Source of the DNA: Legionella qingyii
GTDB lineage: Bacteria > Pseudomonadota > Gammaproteobacteria > Legionellales > Legionellaceae
Reading direction: 5' to 3'
DNA: 22,605 nt
Assembly (NCBI RefSeq): GCF_003184185.1
Contig: NZ_QHJG01000031.1
Span: 1-22,605, forward strand
Part shown: piece by piece, positions 8,652 through 18,502 of the stretch
Numbering within the stretch: position 1 is the stretch's first letter
How the letters are laid out: each line of letters begins with the position of its first letter
Notes under the pieces: generated by a model
The model's input: the letters and a program-made list of their open reading frames with translations, nothing else
Told to the model about the DNA's origin: nothing
The model's database searches: none
Made by a program: the position numbers and the translations under genes

Positions 8652-8738
8652 CGGGTCCACCGCTTTGTCCATCTGCGTTCCCTGAATTTTAGGGAGCCTC
8701 CGTTGAGGTACGGCCAAGCTAAGGCCGGGACCCGTGGT
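8652..8738 (+). tRNA. tRNA-Leu (anticodon TAA)
   Basis: This 87-base class II tRNA with encoded CCA starts GCCCAGGTGGCGAAACAGG and has the long variable arm of tRNA-Leu. The anticodon TAA is at 8686-8688 inside AGGGACTTAAAATCCCT. It closes ten bases after tRNA-Cys, so the three form one transcript. Confidence 0.97.
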
Positions 8739-8753
8739 TAGTGGTTGGTGGTT

Positions 8754-9173
8754 AGTAAGACTTCGTTTGTTCTAATTGCGTTCTTAGCGTTTCTGGTATG
8801 GGTTAGGCACAAAATTACAATCGGGAACAAACTCTTTGTGTTGCGACTCGTCGTTGCACTAGTAACCTATGTAGCTCCACTGTTCATGGTGGCCGTAACA
8901 TCCAGGTAACGCATCGCGGTTTTACTTTTTTTACGTCCGTTACGGCGAACGATTTGGCAAGTTATTAGGCATACATGAAGGAAATCCTGTTTCTAGGTTA
9001 AATTTTAGTTCATTATGGTTTCGCTACTACGGTCTTTAATTATGCGGATATGAACTTATTTTTCACTACCTATCTCCTAATTATTTTGACCTACGAGAAC
9101 ATGGGGTTATAGGGGTCCGTGGTATGTCTGTGTTCCGTTACTCGCTTCCTATTATGGTTCTCGATCCTAAGTA
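8754..9173 (-). CDS. Small EamA-family (DMT superfamily) membrane transporter
   Basis: The 139-residue product starts MNPSSWYYPSLIALCLYGAW and has about five hydrophobic spans. The pattern (LYGAWGYWGTRAS at the first span, ACIFFILALRNGPTMPVVLV for the fourth, then LKQGLTLKHGLGMVFAILAL at the end) is that of a single EamA repeat, as in the roughly 140-residue half-size members that probably work as dimers. The substrate is unknown. The start has a good Shine-Dalgarno (AGGTAAGGT). It converges on tRNA-Leu with only 15 bp between. The ankyrin gene upstream runs in the same direction 116 bp away. Confidence 0.88.
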
Positions 9174-9289
9174 TGTTTGCTGGAATGGACTATCGTCCAA
9201 ATGTATAATCCATATATCCTATTGACCATCAAGTAATTTTATTGTGATGGCTCATAGGTAAGAACACAGGGCCCAAATATTGAAGAATA

Positions 9290-10825
9290 AATTGGTTGTC
9301 AACTAGAAGCACGTTGACAACGTACGAGCCTGACATTTAGGTCAAGAGAAACGAAAAGATTGGTAAGTTAATTAGCTCCTGCCTTACGGAATTTTTTATT
9401 CATCTTTGCCAACCTACTCGCTTAGACGCGAGGAAGTAGTGCTACTATATTTCTGTAGTTAAGGAGACCTCAACACTCCAAATCTAAATTCCGTTAAAAT
9501 AGACGTACTTTCCACTATAGTCAGTTTTGTGATAAGCAATTAAACTTTTTTCGAAGCTATTAAAGTGCCGGGAGATAAAATTTTAGTAAGTCTCATTTAA
9601 CTACAAACCGTTTTATTCGTGAAAAAAAAGGTAACCGCCGAAAATTAAGAAGAACCCGTGGGCGCCGTTATTCAAGGTATGAATTTAGCAATTTTACCAT
9701 TTTAGAACGGGTTACTTCACGTCAGTAAGGGACGCTTAGTCGTACTAAGTGTCACGTTAGATTAAGCGCGTAAAAAAAGTTTTATACGGAACGGCGAAGA
9801 AATAGACGGTCAAATGTACGATTATGATCGCGACATAAAAGTATTCTCCATCAATTTTCTTTAAAACCTAAACGGTTTGAGTTACGCACGACGTTAAATC
9901 TGCCTAATGCAAGTTATTACCGGACTACATTCCCCCATAAACAACTATGAAGTAGTAGTATTGACATACCCAATACGTGTCTTTCAACCGTTATATCTAA
10001 CTCTAAAAAATTATAAAGAACTCTACTTAGATACCTAACGTCAAGCCACTCCATCTATCGTTTTTTTAAAAATTCACGTAAATTTACTACATTGTTCCCG
10101 TTGCACACAAGATTTTATAATCCGAAATCGTTTAGTAATAGGGCGTTTATCTAGTCCTCCCTAACTTCAAAAAGATACGACAAAAATATAGAATCAACCC
10201 CGTTGTATCCAGGATAATAAAGAAAAACATTATTTGGCACAAACAGTTACTTAAATTTTTTACTTAGTTCCCGATTTTCTAGGAGGTGACTTTCTAACCG
10301 GAGATAATTATTAAGACGATCATTACCTTAATTAACTACTCCTTCTGAAAATGTTTCGGGTTTGTGCAGTTTTTAGTTTATGGTAAGTGACACAAGAAGG
10401 TATATATATCTTAGACTTAAAGGAGATAGGTATCTCTTTGCTTGGCCTCATTGCACCGAATCAAGTCATATCGCTTGTTCGGACAAAAAAACGCGATTTA
10501 TTGTCTATTCTAGTATTTAAAATAGTATAACAAGTCCTCGATTGGAGTAACGAAAATGGTTTCGAAAGGCACGAAGGTCTAACCATAACTATAGGCGTTT
10601 GTGCGCATCTCGGGTTTTGCCTAATCTTTTCGCAAAACAAAATTACTTACTTTGTTCCACTTCCTTTAGCCACTCGACAAGTTCTCGAGAAGGTCCACCT
10701 CAATTCGATTCAAGAAGTGGATTGTCCCGTAGTTGAAGTAGTTTTACGTGTAGCCCAAACAACTATTTCCGCTGCTAAAATAGCAATTTCTACTAAAAAG
10801 CATGCAAGGAAAGGCTCCTCCGGTA
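9290..10825 (-). CDS. Ankyrin-repeat protein, candidate secreted effector
   Basis: The 511-residue protein starts MASSERNVRKIIFNDKIVAF, with a strong AAGGA five bases before the ATG. Residues 1-290 are helical and unrecognised. From about residue 296 come three ankyrin-like repeats: NTPLHQAIIERNPSKLQHAL, then ENTALVLACKLADKEAARHI, then QGMTALHWARFYHFNDLSME with a following LIAAGA. The third matches the consensus GxTALHxA...LLxxGA best. The C-terminal 100 residues are charged and helical. There is no signal peptide and no membrane span. Ankyrin proteins with an unknown N-terminal domain are frequent Dot/Icm effectors in Legionellales; that role is inferred, as no secretion signal can be confirmed by eye. 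Confidence 0.9.
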
Positions 10826-11374
10826 TTATAAGGAAGGCAATTATACTCTAAAGAACGTATTGGCTACAAAGATAATAGGATCAGTAAAAAAAGTATGTTT
10901 ATTGCGCGAGTTTTCTCACCCCAAACGCCCTCCCAACGACGAGTCCGATTTAGGTAAAAGAAATGGGTTTTGCTAACAAGACCCCGCGATATCACTACTA
11001 CATAGCTGTAATCAGAATCGCAGGACTATTATAATTTCCTCTTAGCATGTATAATATTAGTAAACGCAGTTAAAATACAGGTAAATAAAACCCCCAATCA
11101 CTTCGCGTTTAACTATTTTTTGTTTGGACAGATAGTGATCATACCACAAAACTTTTTCGAGCAAATATGTAAATATCTGTTCTACTTCGTACGTATTATT
11201 AATGGGGTGTTTTAGTAAAAAAAAGGCGTTATAGCTAATTTATAGGTGTTTAAGACACCTATTGATACACCCAATTGACTACTTCTTTATTATTTATCGT
11301 CTTGAGGTATATTCCATATAGCGAACCTACTAAAAAAGAGATGTTATTCTGAAATTGGTTTTTATTTTCGTTTG
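10826..11374. other. Divergent intergenic region between the ankyrin gene and lolC/E
   Basis: This 549-bp region is AT-rich. Two short left-to-right frames (ending TGA near 11030 and at 11278-11280) lack clear starts or ribosome sites; the second ends ...ISIKYPQILWITMWVN and overlaps the palindrome at 11241. I call neither a gene. The region must carry promoters for both flanking genes; none stands out. Confidence 0.35.
11241..11263. promoter_or_regulatory. Palindrome of two facing DnaA-box-like 9-mers
   Basis: ATATCCACA (11241-11249) and TGTGGATAA (11255-11263) face each other across a 5-bp spacer. The second is the exact inverse of the consensus DnaA box TTATCCACA and the first has one difference. 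It lies 112 bp before the lolC/E start. It could be a DnaA-regulated site or simply an operator-like palindrome. Confidence 0.4.
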
Positions 11375-12619
11375 TACATATTTGGTAATCGGGAAAAATA
11401 CCCCAATGCGATATGCGCAAGGTCTTTCTTCTTAGTAAAACAGAGAAAATAAAGCGAGTCAAGCTACGATCCATAACCGTAACCACACTACCAAGAATAA
11501 TGCCAGAATAGCCATTACTTACCCAAACTGGTCGTTTATGTATTGGCTAAAAAGCCCTACCGAGGACTTTAATGTCAAAGACCTGGGTTACTTGCTGAGT
11601 CACTAACCGGACTTCATCGATTTTTTTAAGTTTGCTAAAGGCTTTAATTTCGCGAACGTGGAATACAACCACCCGTTCCCGATTACCAAGTACTTCCTGT
11701 CCAAATAGGATAACAAAATTGTCCACACAACGGACTTTTTCTTCTTTTTTACTCAGTGAATGTTCTGTTCAATGAACGACCCTCAGATTCATTAAATTTT
11801 CTAAAACCGTAGTAGAACCCCTCTCCCGAACGTCTGTCGTACCCTTGCTACTAACCTCTATTCCAGTGGCAGTACTAAGGCGTTCGCTGTCACTGAGGAC
11901 GGCCTTACTAAGGAGCAAAATTTGCTAAGTGACATCAACCCCAAAAAAGACGCCCTTCGCCCAAATTAAAACTATGGTTTAACCGTAAGTAGTTATACCC
12001 CCTACGGGTTTTCAATAACGTTTACCCACTACTACATTGGCCATAGTTTTACTTTTATCTATTGCAAATAGTTCGTGGGCTTAACTGAAGAGCTAATAGA
12101 GTGAATAATCCACTTCTTATAGTCCATCCATTAACCTGAGTCGTTATACCACGTAAAAAGGTTCGTCAATTTTACCTTTTTTGCTACTACAAAGACTAAA
12201 ATAATGACTAATAGCGTCATCGACGTAAATTAGACCAAAGGAGAGACCACTACCAACAATTACTGTTCGTTCGACTCTAGCGTTAAGATTCTTGATAACC
12301 ACGTTGAGGAAGATGGTATAATACCTGTAAATAACAAGTTCCCTACTACCATCCTTAACAGCCGTGTGAAAAACCAAACTAACCGCCTAATGATAATCGT
12401 TTGTTACGCTGGTGTTAACACTTAGTAGAAGTCTGGACCAAAGTAAAATTTCAGAACAGAAGGTCATAAATAAAACACCTAATAAACGGGAGATTCTAAG
12501 ATAAATCGCTAGATACCTTTCAAACACAATACCGTAATAATTACTCGAAAAAACGTTGTTAAATAGGACGGACCGCCCGGAGTTTTTGACACTAACGCCT
12601 CCGAAACGTAATACTCACT
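11375..12619 (+). CDS. Lipoprotein-releasing ABC transporter permease, LolC/LolE family
   Basis: With LolD this inner-membrane permease extracts outer-membrane lipoproteins and passes them to LolA. The 414-residue protein (family 400-415) starts MYKPLALFMGLRYTRSRKKN. It has the first span at about residues 24-48 (FISLSSMLGIGIGVMVLITV) with the following SVMNGFDQQI motif, a large periplasmic domain, and three C-terminal spans in the FtsX-like region, including a stretch with NDKQAEIAILRTIGATPSTI, the coupling motif for the ATPase. It ends WRASKTVIAEALHYE. The stop overlaps lolD by 8 bp. There is no second permease on the other side of lolD within the window, so this may be a LolF-type homodimer; I leave the symbol open between lolC, lolE and lolF. 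Confidence 0.93.
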
Positions 12620-13292
12620 ACATTAAAATTCACGATTATTTAATACATTCAGTATATCACTGCCATGAAGATTTCACGTGCATAATTCTCCCTAACTAGA
12701 TAGGTATCCGTTTCCACTCGCGAACCGTTAATATCCAGGAAGTCCAAGACCCTTTTCGTGAAATAACGTAAATAACCCACCGAATCTATTTGGGTGTTCG
12801 CCTCTACATAACTATTTCCTGTGTTTAACCGTTTCCTATTTACTTTTTGTTGCAACATTTAATGCATTGGTTCCAAACCCTAAATAGATGGTCAAAGTAG
12901 TAAACAATGGTCTTAAATGGCGCGAACTTTTACAAAGGTACGGCGATAACGATCGTTTACAAAGTCACTTCCTACGTCTCCGGCTTCGCTCATTTTACGA
13001 CCTACTACAACCGGACTTTCTTTCCTTTTGTGTATTCGGACGTGTCGAAAGGCCTCCTCTCGCCGTTGCTCAACGTTATCGAGCTCGAAATCACGTGGTT
13101 GGGATAACGCAGAACCGACTACTCGGATGTCCTTTAGACCTAGTCTGTTGACGTTGCTTTCATAAACTAAATTACGACCTCAACTTATCTTTTTACTTGT
13201 GGCGAAACCAATAGCATTGAGTACTAGTCGTTAATCGTTCTGTTTACCTATCTCAAAATCATGACCCTCTTCCGTACAACAGTCTCCACATT
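12612..13292 (+). CDS. lolD: Lipoprotein-releasing system ATPase LolD
   Basis: This is the ATPase that drives lipoprotein release by the Lol permease. The product has 226 residues, the normal length. Walker A is GPSGSGKST at 42-50, followed by HLLGGLDKPTSGDV; the Q-loop region is FIYQFHHLLPEFTALEN, the ABC signature is LSGGERQRVAIARAL, Walker B is CVLADEP, and the switch His lies in IVTHD. FxYQFHHLLPEFTALENV is characteristic of LolD among ABC ATPases. The ATG lies inside the end of the permease gene (ATGAGTGA overlap), showing translational coupling. Confidence 0.96.
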
Positions 13293-13364
13293 TACTATAT
13301 CTATGCAAGGATCCGATAATGACAAAGTCTATTCCTAATAGTTATTTGTCTCCTCAATTGGTCC

Positions 13365-13640
13365 TACAAATTTTTTTGTCGTCCTTTACTGGCATTTAGA
13401 CATCTAGATTAAGTGTTGTGACGGGTCCCGTCTTGGAGTCCGTTCTTGAAAGAACTGCCTCACTCTTTTCTGCGGTTGTTTATACTCGACTAACTATGAC
13501 CTCAGGGTAATTTAAGGATAGTTAAAAATAGAGGGGATTCGTTTATATTTTCAAGTTTTCGGGTCCAAAGCGGCAAATAACAAGTACTATACGTTTAACG
13601 CCTGCTCCTACCCAAACTCCACCTCAGACAAACAGGAATT
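13365..13640 (+). CDS. Unrecognised 91-residue protein
   Basis: The product starts MFKKTAGNDRKSVDLIHNTA and ends EDGFEVESVCP. It has no signal or membrane segment, is rich in Lys, Ser and Asp, and has no motif I recognise. A clear AGGAG lies nine bases before the ATG, so translation is likely. It follows lolD by 72 bp in the same direction and could be the last gene of that transcript. It occupies the place where lolE often sits, but is far too short to be a permease and shows no resemblance to one. Confidence 0.65.
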
Positions 13641-13718
13641 TGGTATCACATAACTTTCGGTTATCAAGAGTTTTTTAGCACTCACTTCGCTTCTTATTAA
13701 ACCCCTAAGCTACTACTG

Positions 13719-13865
13719 TTTGGACCCAAAACGAAACGACTTGAGTTCGATGTTAGTTTAGTTTGCGGTTATTTATTGACTTTACATCGGACCCACTTCC
13801 ACGTTCGGCATTGGCTCCAAAAATCGTCAGTAGGAGCCCAAGACAAAATAACGTAAGTCCGATGT
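13719..13865. repeat. REP-like repeat cluster between the 91-residue gene and asnS
   Basis: The left part (13719-13752) reads AACCTGGGTTTTGCTTTGCT and ends AAGCTAC. The right part (13784-13865) is a nested palindrome: outer arms TGTAGCCTG / CAGGCTACA, inner arms ACCGAGG / CCTCGGGT. It sits between the convergent 91-residue gene and asnS and ends 14 bp from the asnS stop, so the inner stem may act as the asnS terminator. Confidence 0.75.
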
Positions 13866-13878
13866 ATTAAATGAAGAG

Positions 13879-15282
13879 AATTATTAAGCGTACAGGACCC
13901 CACGCTCCCTTGCCCTACTGTAGTGCATGCAACCGATTTGGCCACTGTATTGAATGGTTTGCGAGTTTTGGATTTGGTTTAGGACGTACACCTTGCCATG
14001 GCATAGCCGCATCTAGAGATATGGTAACTATTGAGAGAAACGAATCCAACGTAAGAAGTTATGCAGATAGCTCTTATAGCTCTGCGAGAAGCGCAACTGA
14101 CGGTGGCTACTAGAGTGGCTAAGGTCCCCGATTTTGTAGGTATCGACGCTGCCAAAAAAGTAGTAGTAACTCCGCGTACATTTTTGGAAATTAAAGAACG
14201 CCTATTAATCAGTCCTACTGACCAAAAAATGTTACTTAAAGACGGTCTATCGCAAGTACGAGACTGACGTTTAGGTTTGGGGTCGACTGACCTTTAAGTT
14301 TAACAACTGGCGTAACAAGGTTTTAAAATTACCGTAGCCATATCCAGTACTGAAGTTTTAGACTTAGTCGTTATACAAGGTTCGCAAGTTATGTTGGACC
14401 TCGTTGTTTAACTAACTTTTTGAGGTATAGTAGTCTTGCAAGCAGGTCCTGACGAAACGTATTTATCGCGTTGTATGAAACTGAATTTAATGTTTATAGA
14501 ACGTTTCATCGTTTTCGCTAAAGTCCAAGTTAGTAGGTCTTAAGTCGCTCCACTGCCGACCATAAACTCAAAAGTCGTGCCTTTCAACCGGGTTTTCACA
14601 TATGAAAACTGTATCGGTATGTTATTCGAAGGTCCAAATCAACGGGACTTTGTCATTCTTTTCAGAGAAATGGTTTCTTTAGGAACGATTTCAGTTAAAC
14701 TGGCTTAAGTAAAAATCCGTGTAAATTTTCTAGATTTCAGCTATGTGCTTTGTAAAGTGGGCGAGGGAGTGTTAGTGATCTCCACTATTATCCCCATACA
14801 TAGGTTTTCTTTGGAACAAGCACCTTTTTTGCTACCTACCGAACACTATTTGTTACTGCCTAAGCACATTGCCGCGATTAGCATAAACATGCACCCGCAT
14901 CTACTCGATGGAGCGCATCTTTAAGGTCACATACCGCAAAACGGACTTATCCTATTGATAGACCTAAAAGATGGGTTGGGTGCTGGAATTATATCAGTCG
15001 AACTTAAAGTTTCCGAACCGGAAAAGGAACACTCCGTTGGTTAAAAGGACTCCGTTAGTTTCTTGTCGGCCGTAATTCAAATCACTGAAGAAGTACTATT
15101 AACAGATTTGGTAGCCATCGATGCTAAACTTAACCTCGTTTTGTCCTTGGTAGTACATCCGATTATTTTCTGTTCGGACAAAACCTTAGTGCAGCCCAGA
15201 AATGGGTTGGAGATTGCCATTGCACAAGTAGTTACGACTAAAGTGGTAGGTCTGTAACAAAATACCATTTTTGAACCCAGTA
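13879..15282 (-). CDS. asnS: Asparaginyl-tRNA synthetase
   Basis: AsnRS charges tRNA-Asn with asparagine in the cytoplasm. The 467-residue product (466 in E. coli) starts MTQVFTIKQCLDGEISIDEH. An OB-fold anticodon-binding domain fills about residues 1-115 (VTVRGWVKTRRDSK). The class II catalytic core follows: motif 1 region HRFFHEQGFFWIHTPIITSS, motif 2 around [20 protein letters not shown], and motif 3 GFGLGFERLVSYVTG, ending VIPFPRTPGHANY as in the family. The start is fixed by GTGAGGAGT eight bases upstream. The gene stands alone, convergent with the lol cluster and divergent from the secreted protein at 15644. Confidence 0.98.
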
Positions 15283-15643
15283 AAAAATGAGGAGTGAGAC
15301 ACATATGAAACGTACCGGTATTCCATGAAAAATTTAAGATAGTCAGACGCATACGTCTAACTCTATTTCGCATCAATATTGCAATGTAGTTCGTAAAAAA
15401 TAACTTCTTAATCAGTCCCAATCGCTCGAACCTATACGGTTTTTAGCGCTAACATTGGGGCACTTCATATCTATGGACATTGATTTTTACTCTACTATGT
15501 GACCCCAATACGCGTAAAGATGATAGAACCACAATTTTGCGTAACTAAAAGAGTAAAGTCACGCGATAAGGATATCGTTTTTTGAAATTGAATATCTAGT
15601 TCTTTTATACTTGCACAAAGTTATATTAATAACTCCTTGGTAA
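15283..15643. other. Divergent intergenic region, asnS / secreted protein
   Basis: The 361 bp are AT-rich and contain no convincing gene on either strand. The asnS side includes a TAGAAT hexamer (around 15315-15320) that may be a -10 box. No strong promoter is seen for the right-hand gene. Confidence 0.35.
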
Positions 15644-16204
15644 TACAACGATTTTCATAAGACGTAGAGTAACAAAAACACAAGGAAACGTCGACGTCGT
15701 TTACTATGCCATAATTTTAATATGTCTGGGATACCACTACGTAGTCTCGTCCATCAGGGCGTTCACTCTTCGTTTAGAAAACCGCTTACAATAAGAGTTA
15801 GAGTTAATTAGTAAGCGCTTCTACGAACCGCAACATAACGACCACCATTTTGCATACTAGGAACGAAACATTTTCGACCAGGTTTATCCTGACTTCGAAA
15901 TACAGGAGCAAGAGGGACCTAACCTCTGTCGCACGACTAATTCCAATTTCTTGGAAACTTATTACTTGTTTTATTTTGTAACCTATACAGAGCGTGAATA
16001 GGAACCCCTTAGCTTAATTGGTTACCACTCGTCACAGTACGCTAATTCAGTCTGTTCTACATACTAGTTTACGGTCACGCAATATTTACGTCGTTGTTTT
16101 TAATGGACCAACCGGTAAATGTCGCTACATTTTGCCATACCTCATACGAGCTTTTTTGTGGGCTGCCACAACACTGACATCTTAATTCATTTCGGACCAA
16201 AATT
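15644..16204 (+). CDS. Secreted cysteine-containing protein of unknown function
   Basis: The 186-residue product starts MLLKVFCISLFLCSFAAAAN, a typical Sec signal peptide with likely cleavage after Ala19. The mature part has seven cysteines, spread as FGECYSQ, WRCIAGG, DPCFVK, ALCPRS, GEQCHA, YKCSN and LQRCKT, which suggests disulfide bonds and an exported location. No known domain is recognised. The Shine-Dalgarno TTGAGGAAC lies six bases before the ATG. The next small gene follows 61 bp downstream in the same direction. Confidence 0.85.
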
Positions 16205-16265
16205 CTTATTCATTATAAAAAAGAGATTCGTATTAATAAAAAGTAAATTCCTATTTCGTCTCGTT

Positions 16266-16532
16266 AACTGGATGGTTCGTGAACGCGTTCTTATATTAGG
16301 CGTTCATTAATTATTTAATCTAGTTTTTGTTGCTCTGTCGCTAATGAATAACCGACAAACAGATCTGGTTCTTCTTGTAAATTGCGCTTCTTACCTACTA
16401 CTTAATAAGCGAGTTCGCAATTGTCTTTAACCTTTCGGCTTATCGATAAGTTGTGACGCTAAGAAATTAAGTCCGTTACTACTTCTCGTTTGAGTTCTGG
16501 ATTGTCTTCTCATACATAGACCAGATAGTACT
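16266..16532 (+). CDS. Unrecognised 88-residue acidic protein with a probable TTG start
   Basis: The frame reads (M)TYQALAQEYNPQVINKLDQK and continues through RRMDDELFAQALTEIGKPNS to a TGA at 16530-16532. It is acidic and hydrophilic, has no signal peptide and matches nothing I know. No ATG or GTG precedes the conserved-looking part; the TTG at 16266 is the best start, with AAGGA about 12 bases upstream, which is farther than usual. The composition looks coding. It converges on maiA. Confidence 0.55.
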
Positions 16533-16651
16533 TTATTATGTAAGGCTAAATAGAAGGGAACAATTGCAATTCCATTGGCACGACCTGTTGTAGTGTCTGA
16601 CAAATACTTCGGTGTTTGCCAATGTGGTAATTTGCTCCCCGATTCAAACTT

Positions 16652-17284
16652 GATAACTTCAAGTCCTCGACGAAAAGATTTACCAAGGTCCCAGTTTGTT
16701 ACTCGTAACTAAAGTAACTATTCTCCTATCAATAGGTAGCGTTTTACTTTTGCCACACGTAATATCTGAACTCCCTGTTCTGTCTCTAGCCGGTTACATT
16801 GACGTAGTGGTTTTGTTTTCCCAACCGAGGCAAATTATACGCTATTGAAGCGAAGTTCCCGTAGTTTAGGCCGAAATTCGGTTACCACTATGGTAAGATA
16901 TTGAACACAAAGTAACCGAACTTTGACGAGAAAATTAACTAAGTTATGAGAATTTAATAAGTCTCCCACGTATAGTGTACGATGCTAATTCCGTTCTCTA
17001 GCATGACATCGAAATAGGGTTCCTAAAACTCCGTTATTGAATCCCTAACCCATTCAGAGTAGGTCTATTAGCTACTATCGTTCACTAACTGATTATTAGA
17101 CAGGTAACTAAAGATTTGTTCCTTGATTGAGAACTCCTAAATAGAGAGACATGAGACGTGATACGACGAGAGGCGGTACTAAGTGATTTACTTACAATTG
17201 AACAAGTATTCACTATAAAAAATCCAAGTCTCGTTATGCTTGGGCTATTGTGCGACACCTCGCTTTTATTAGTATTTCAAAGTA
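16652..17284 (-). CDS. maiA: Maleylacetoacetate isomerase (zeta-class glutathione transferase)
   Basis: MaiA isomerises maleylacetoacetate to fumarylacetoacetate with glutathione, in tyrosine breakdown. The 210-residue product starts MKLYDYFRSTACYRVRIALN: the RSTACYRVRIALN block (8-20) is the zeta-class active-site motif SSxxxRVRIAL, with Ser/Cys at the glutathione site. The thioredoxin-like domain continues through NPQELVPCLEINGQIISQSL, and the helical C-terminal domain holds GDAVTLADLCLVPQVYNAHR, the usual zeta-class signature. It starts 3 bp after the stop of fah, so the two are one operon. Confidence 0.95.
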
Positions 17285-17287
17285 ATG

Positions 17288-18271
17288 AATATGGAAAAAC
17301 TGTTGAACTAGTTACCGCGGTTTGTTCGAAAATGGAACAAACAGCTCGTAAAGCTAAGCTTAAGATAGGGGTTTCGCGTATTTTCTGCAAAAACGAACTG
17401 GGACAAGATACTAAAGGTCGTATGCAAAAAGCCGTTATGTTCTTTTTGGAAACGACGCTAGTTCTAATCTTTGTCATGGACTTGGTTATTATCAGGGTCG
17501 TGGGTCATGAGACCAAAAACGACGTACGACTTAGTCGAGACCTTTTCTTTTGCAGTACAGTTAAGGTCGTAACCCGACTGGCTTGTTAACAGGCAAGTCT
17601 ACTGAGTTATTTCCGTCTACGTGTGCAACAGGTAGGGTTAATCATGAATTAAGTAGCCCCCATTACCGATGCCCTCTTTTTGACGACCTTCCAAACCTTA
17701 CCTTTTTGGGTTTTGGGAAACGGTTAAGTAGACCATAATTTAATGCGTTACTTTGCAGTAACTGATCGTAATTGTTAAATTATACAACGAGACGTAAAAA
17801 TACCAAATAGGGGTACCCTTGTAGTAGCCATTACTGACGTTGAAGACGAAGTTTCAGCTACGGTTTTCGGAGTAGTCGTTGATTTTACCCTAGAGATCCG
17901 GGGTTCTTGCTTAGCCTTGGAGGAACTATGTAGTTACCTAGTCAGGTCTTTAAAAGACCGTTATGTCGTGGAGCCCGAAACGCGTGCTCAAGCTGTACCA
18001 ATTGCATCCGTGACGGTAGTCGGGTAACTATTCGTGCACCGTTCCCCCTACACGTATCAACGCCTAGTTTTAGCTTCCACAAAAGGTTTACCGGAAGCAA
18101 TTCAACAACGCTCTGTCAAACATTGAAAAGAAAATGACGTAGGGTTACTAGATCTCGCATGACATTCAACCCACGTTAAACCCCTTGTGCTTAACGTTCT
18201 CAGTTACGAACTAACTGGTGCGTATTGAGAGGTAGAGCACTACTACAACTAAAATTTGACCGTTCAAAGTA
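17288..18271 (-). CDS. Fumarylacetoacetase-family hydrolase
   Basis: This is the last step of tyrosine breakdown: fumarylacetoacetate is split to fumarate and acetoacetate. The 327-residue protein starts MKLASLKSTSSRDGELCVVN. Family landmarks are YQGGSDSFLGPRDPI, the metal-binding Glu/Asp in FGIDFEAEVAVITDD, VNDVSLRNLIPDELAKGFGF, HSKPSSSFSPVAITPDELST and the late GTIIGSGTVSN. At 327 residues it belongs to the shorter bacterial type rather than the ~420-residue animal enzyme. The sequence of MaiA as partner, 3 bp away, supports fumarylacetoacetase over other FAH-fold hydrolases. The start has GAGGAA five bases upstream. hpd lies further upstream, separated by 231 bp of repeat sequence. Confidence 0.93.
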
Positions 18272-18369
18272 TTCAAGGAGTAATCAGCAACACGGACCTA
18301 CGTCGCTTTATATACGCTTAAAACTTTTAGGATCCAACGCAAAACGTGGTGAGGGTAATTCAATTTTGA

Positions 18370-18456
18370 AATAGTAAGGGTACACCCGCCCTTAGGTAGA
18401 GATTTAACCGAAATCGCAAGTTAATCTTAACCTAGGGGCGGACGCGCCCCTACTGT
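18370..18456. repeat. Pair of ATTCCCG/CGGGAAT palindromes between fah and hpd
   Basis: TCATTCCCATGTGGGCGGGA (from 18373) and GGATCCCCGCCTGCGCGGGG (from 18431, followed by ATGACA) are inverted relative to each other and bracket 35 bp. They belong to the same family as the array at 22395-22605. Together with the half-copy of the TGTAGCC family at 18491-18498 they fill most of the 231-bp gap. Confidence 0.8.
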
Positions 18457-18502
18457 TGCTGTGCTTACCTGCACCATGAAACGGATTAGGTCCGATGTAA
18501 GA

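Noticed and set aside
17288..17345. Apparent frameshift near the 3' end of the fumarylacetoacetase gene
   Set aside because: A recheck of the line junction at 17340/17341 restored one base; the frame is intact and ends ...FGAIDQVVKKV.
17158..17589. A 143-codon open frame in the printed left-to-right reading
   Set aside because: It lies within fah and maiA as read in the corrected polarity, lacks any family motif, and is a by-product of inverted coding sequence. The same holds for the other short frames found in the printed orientation, such as those at 15077-15421 and 3083-3397.
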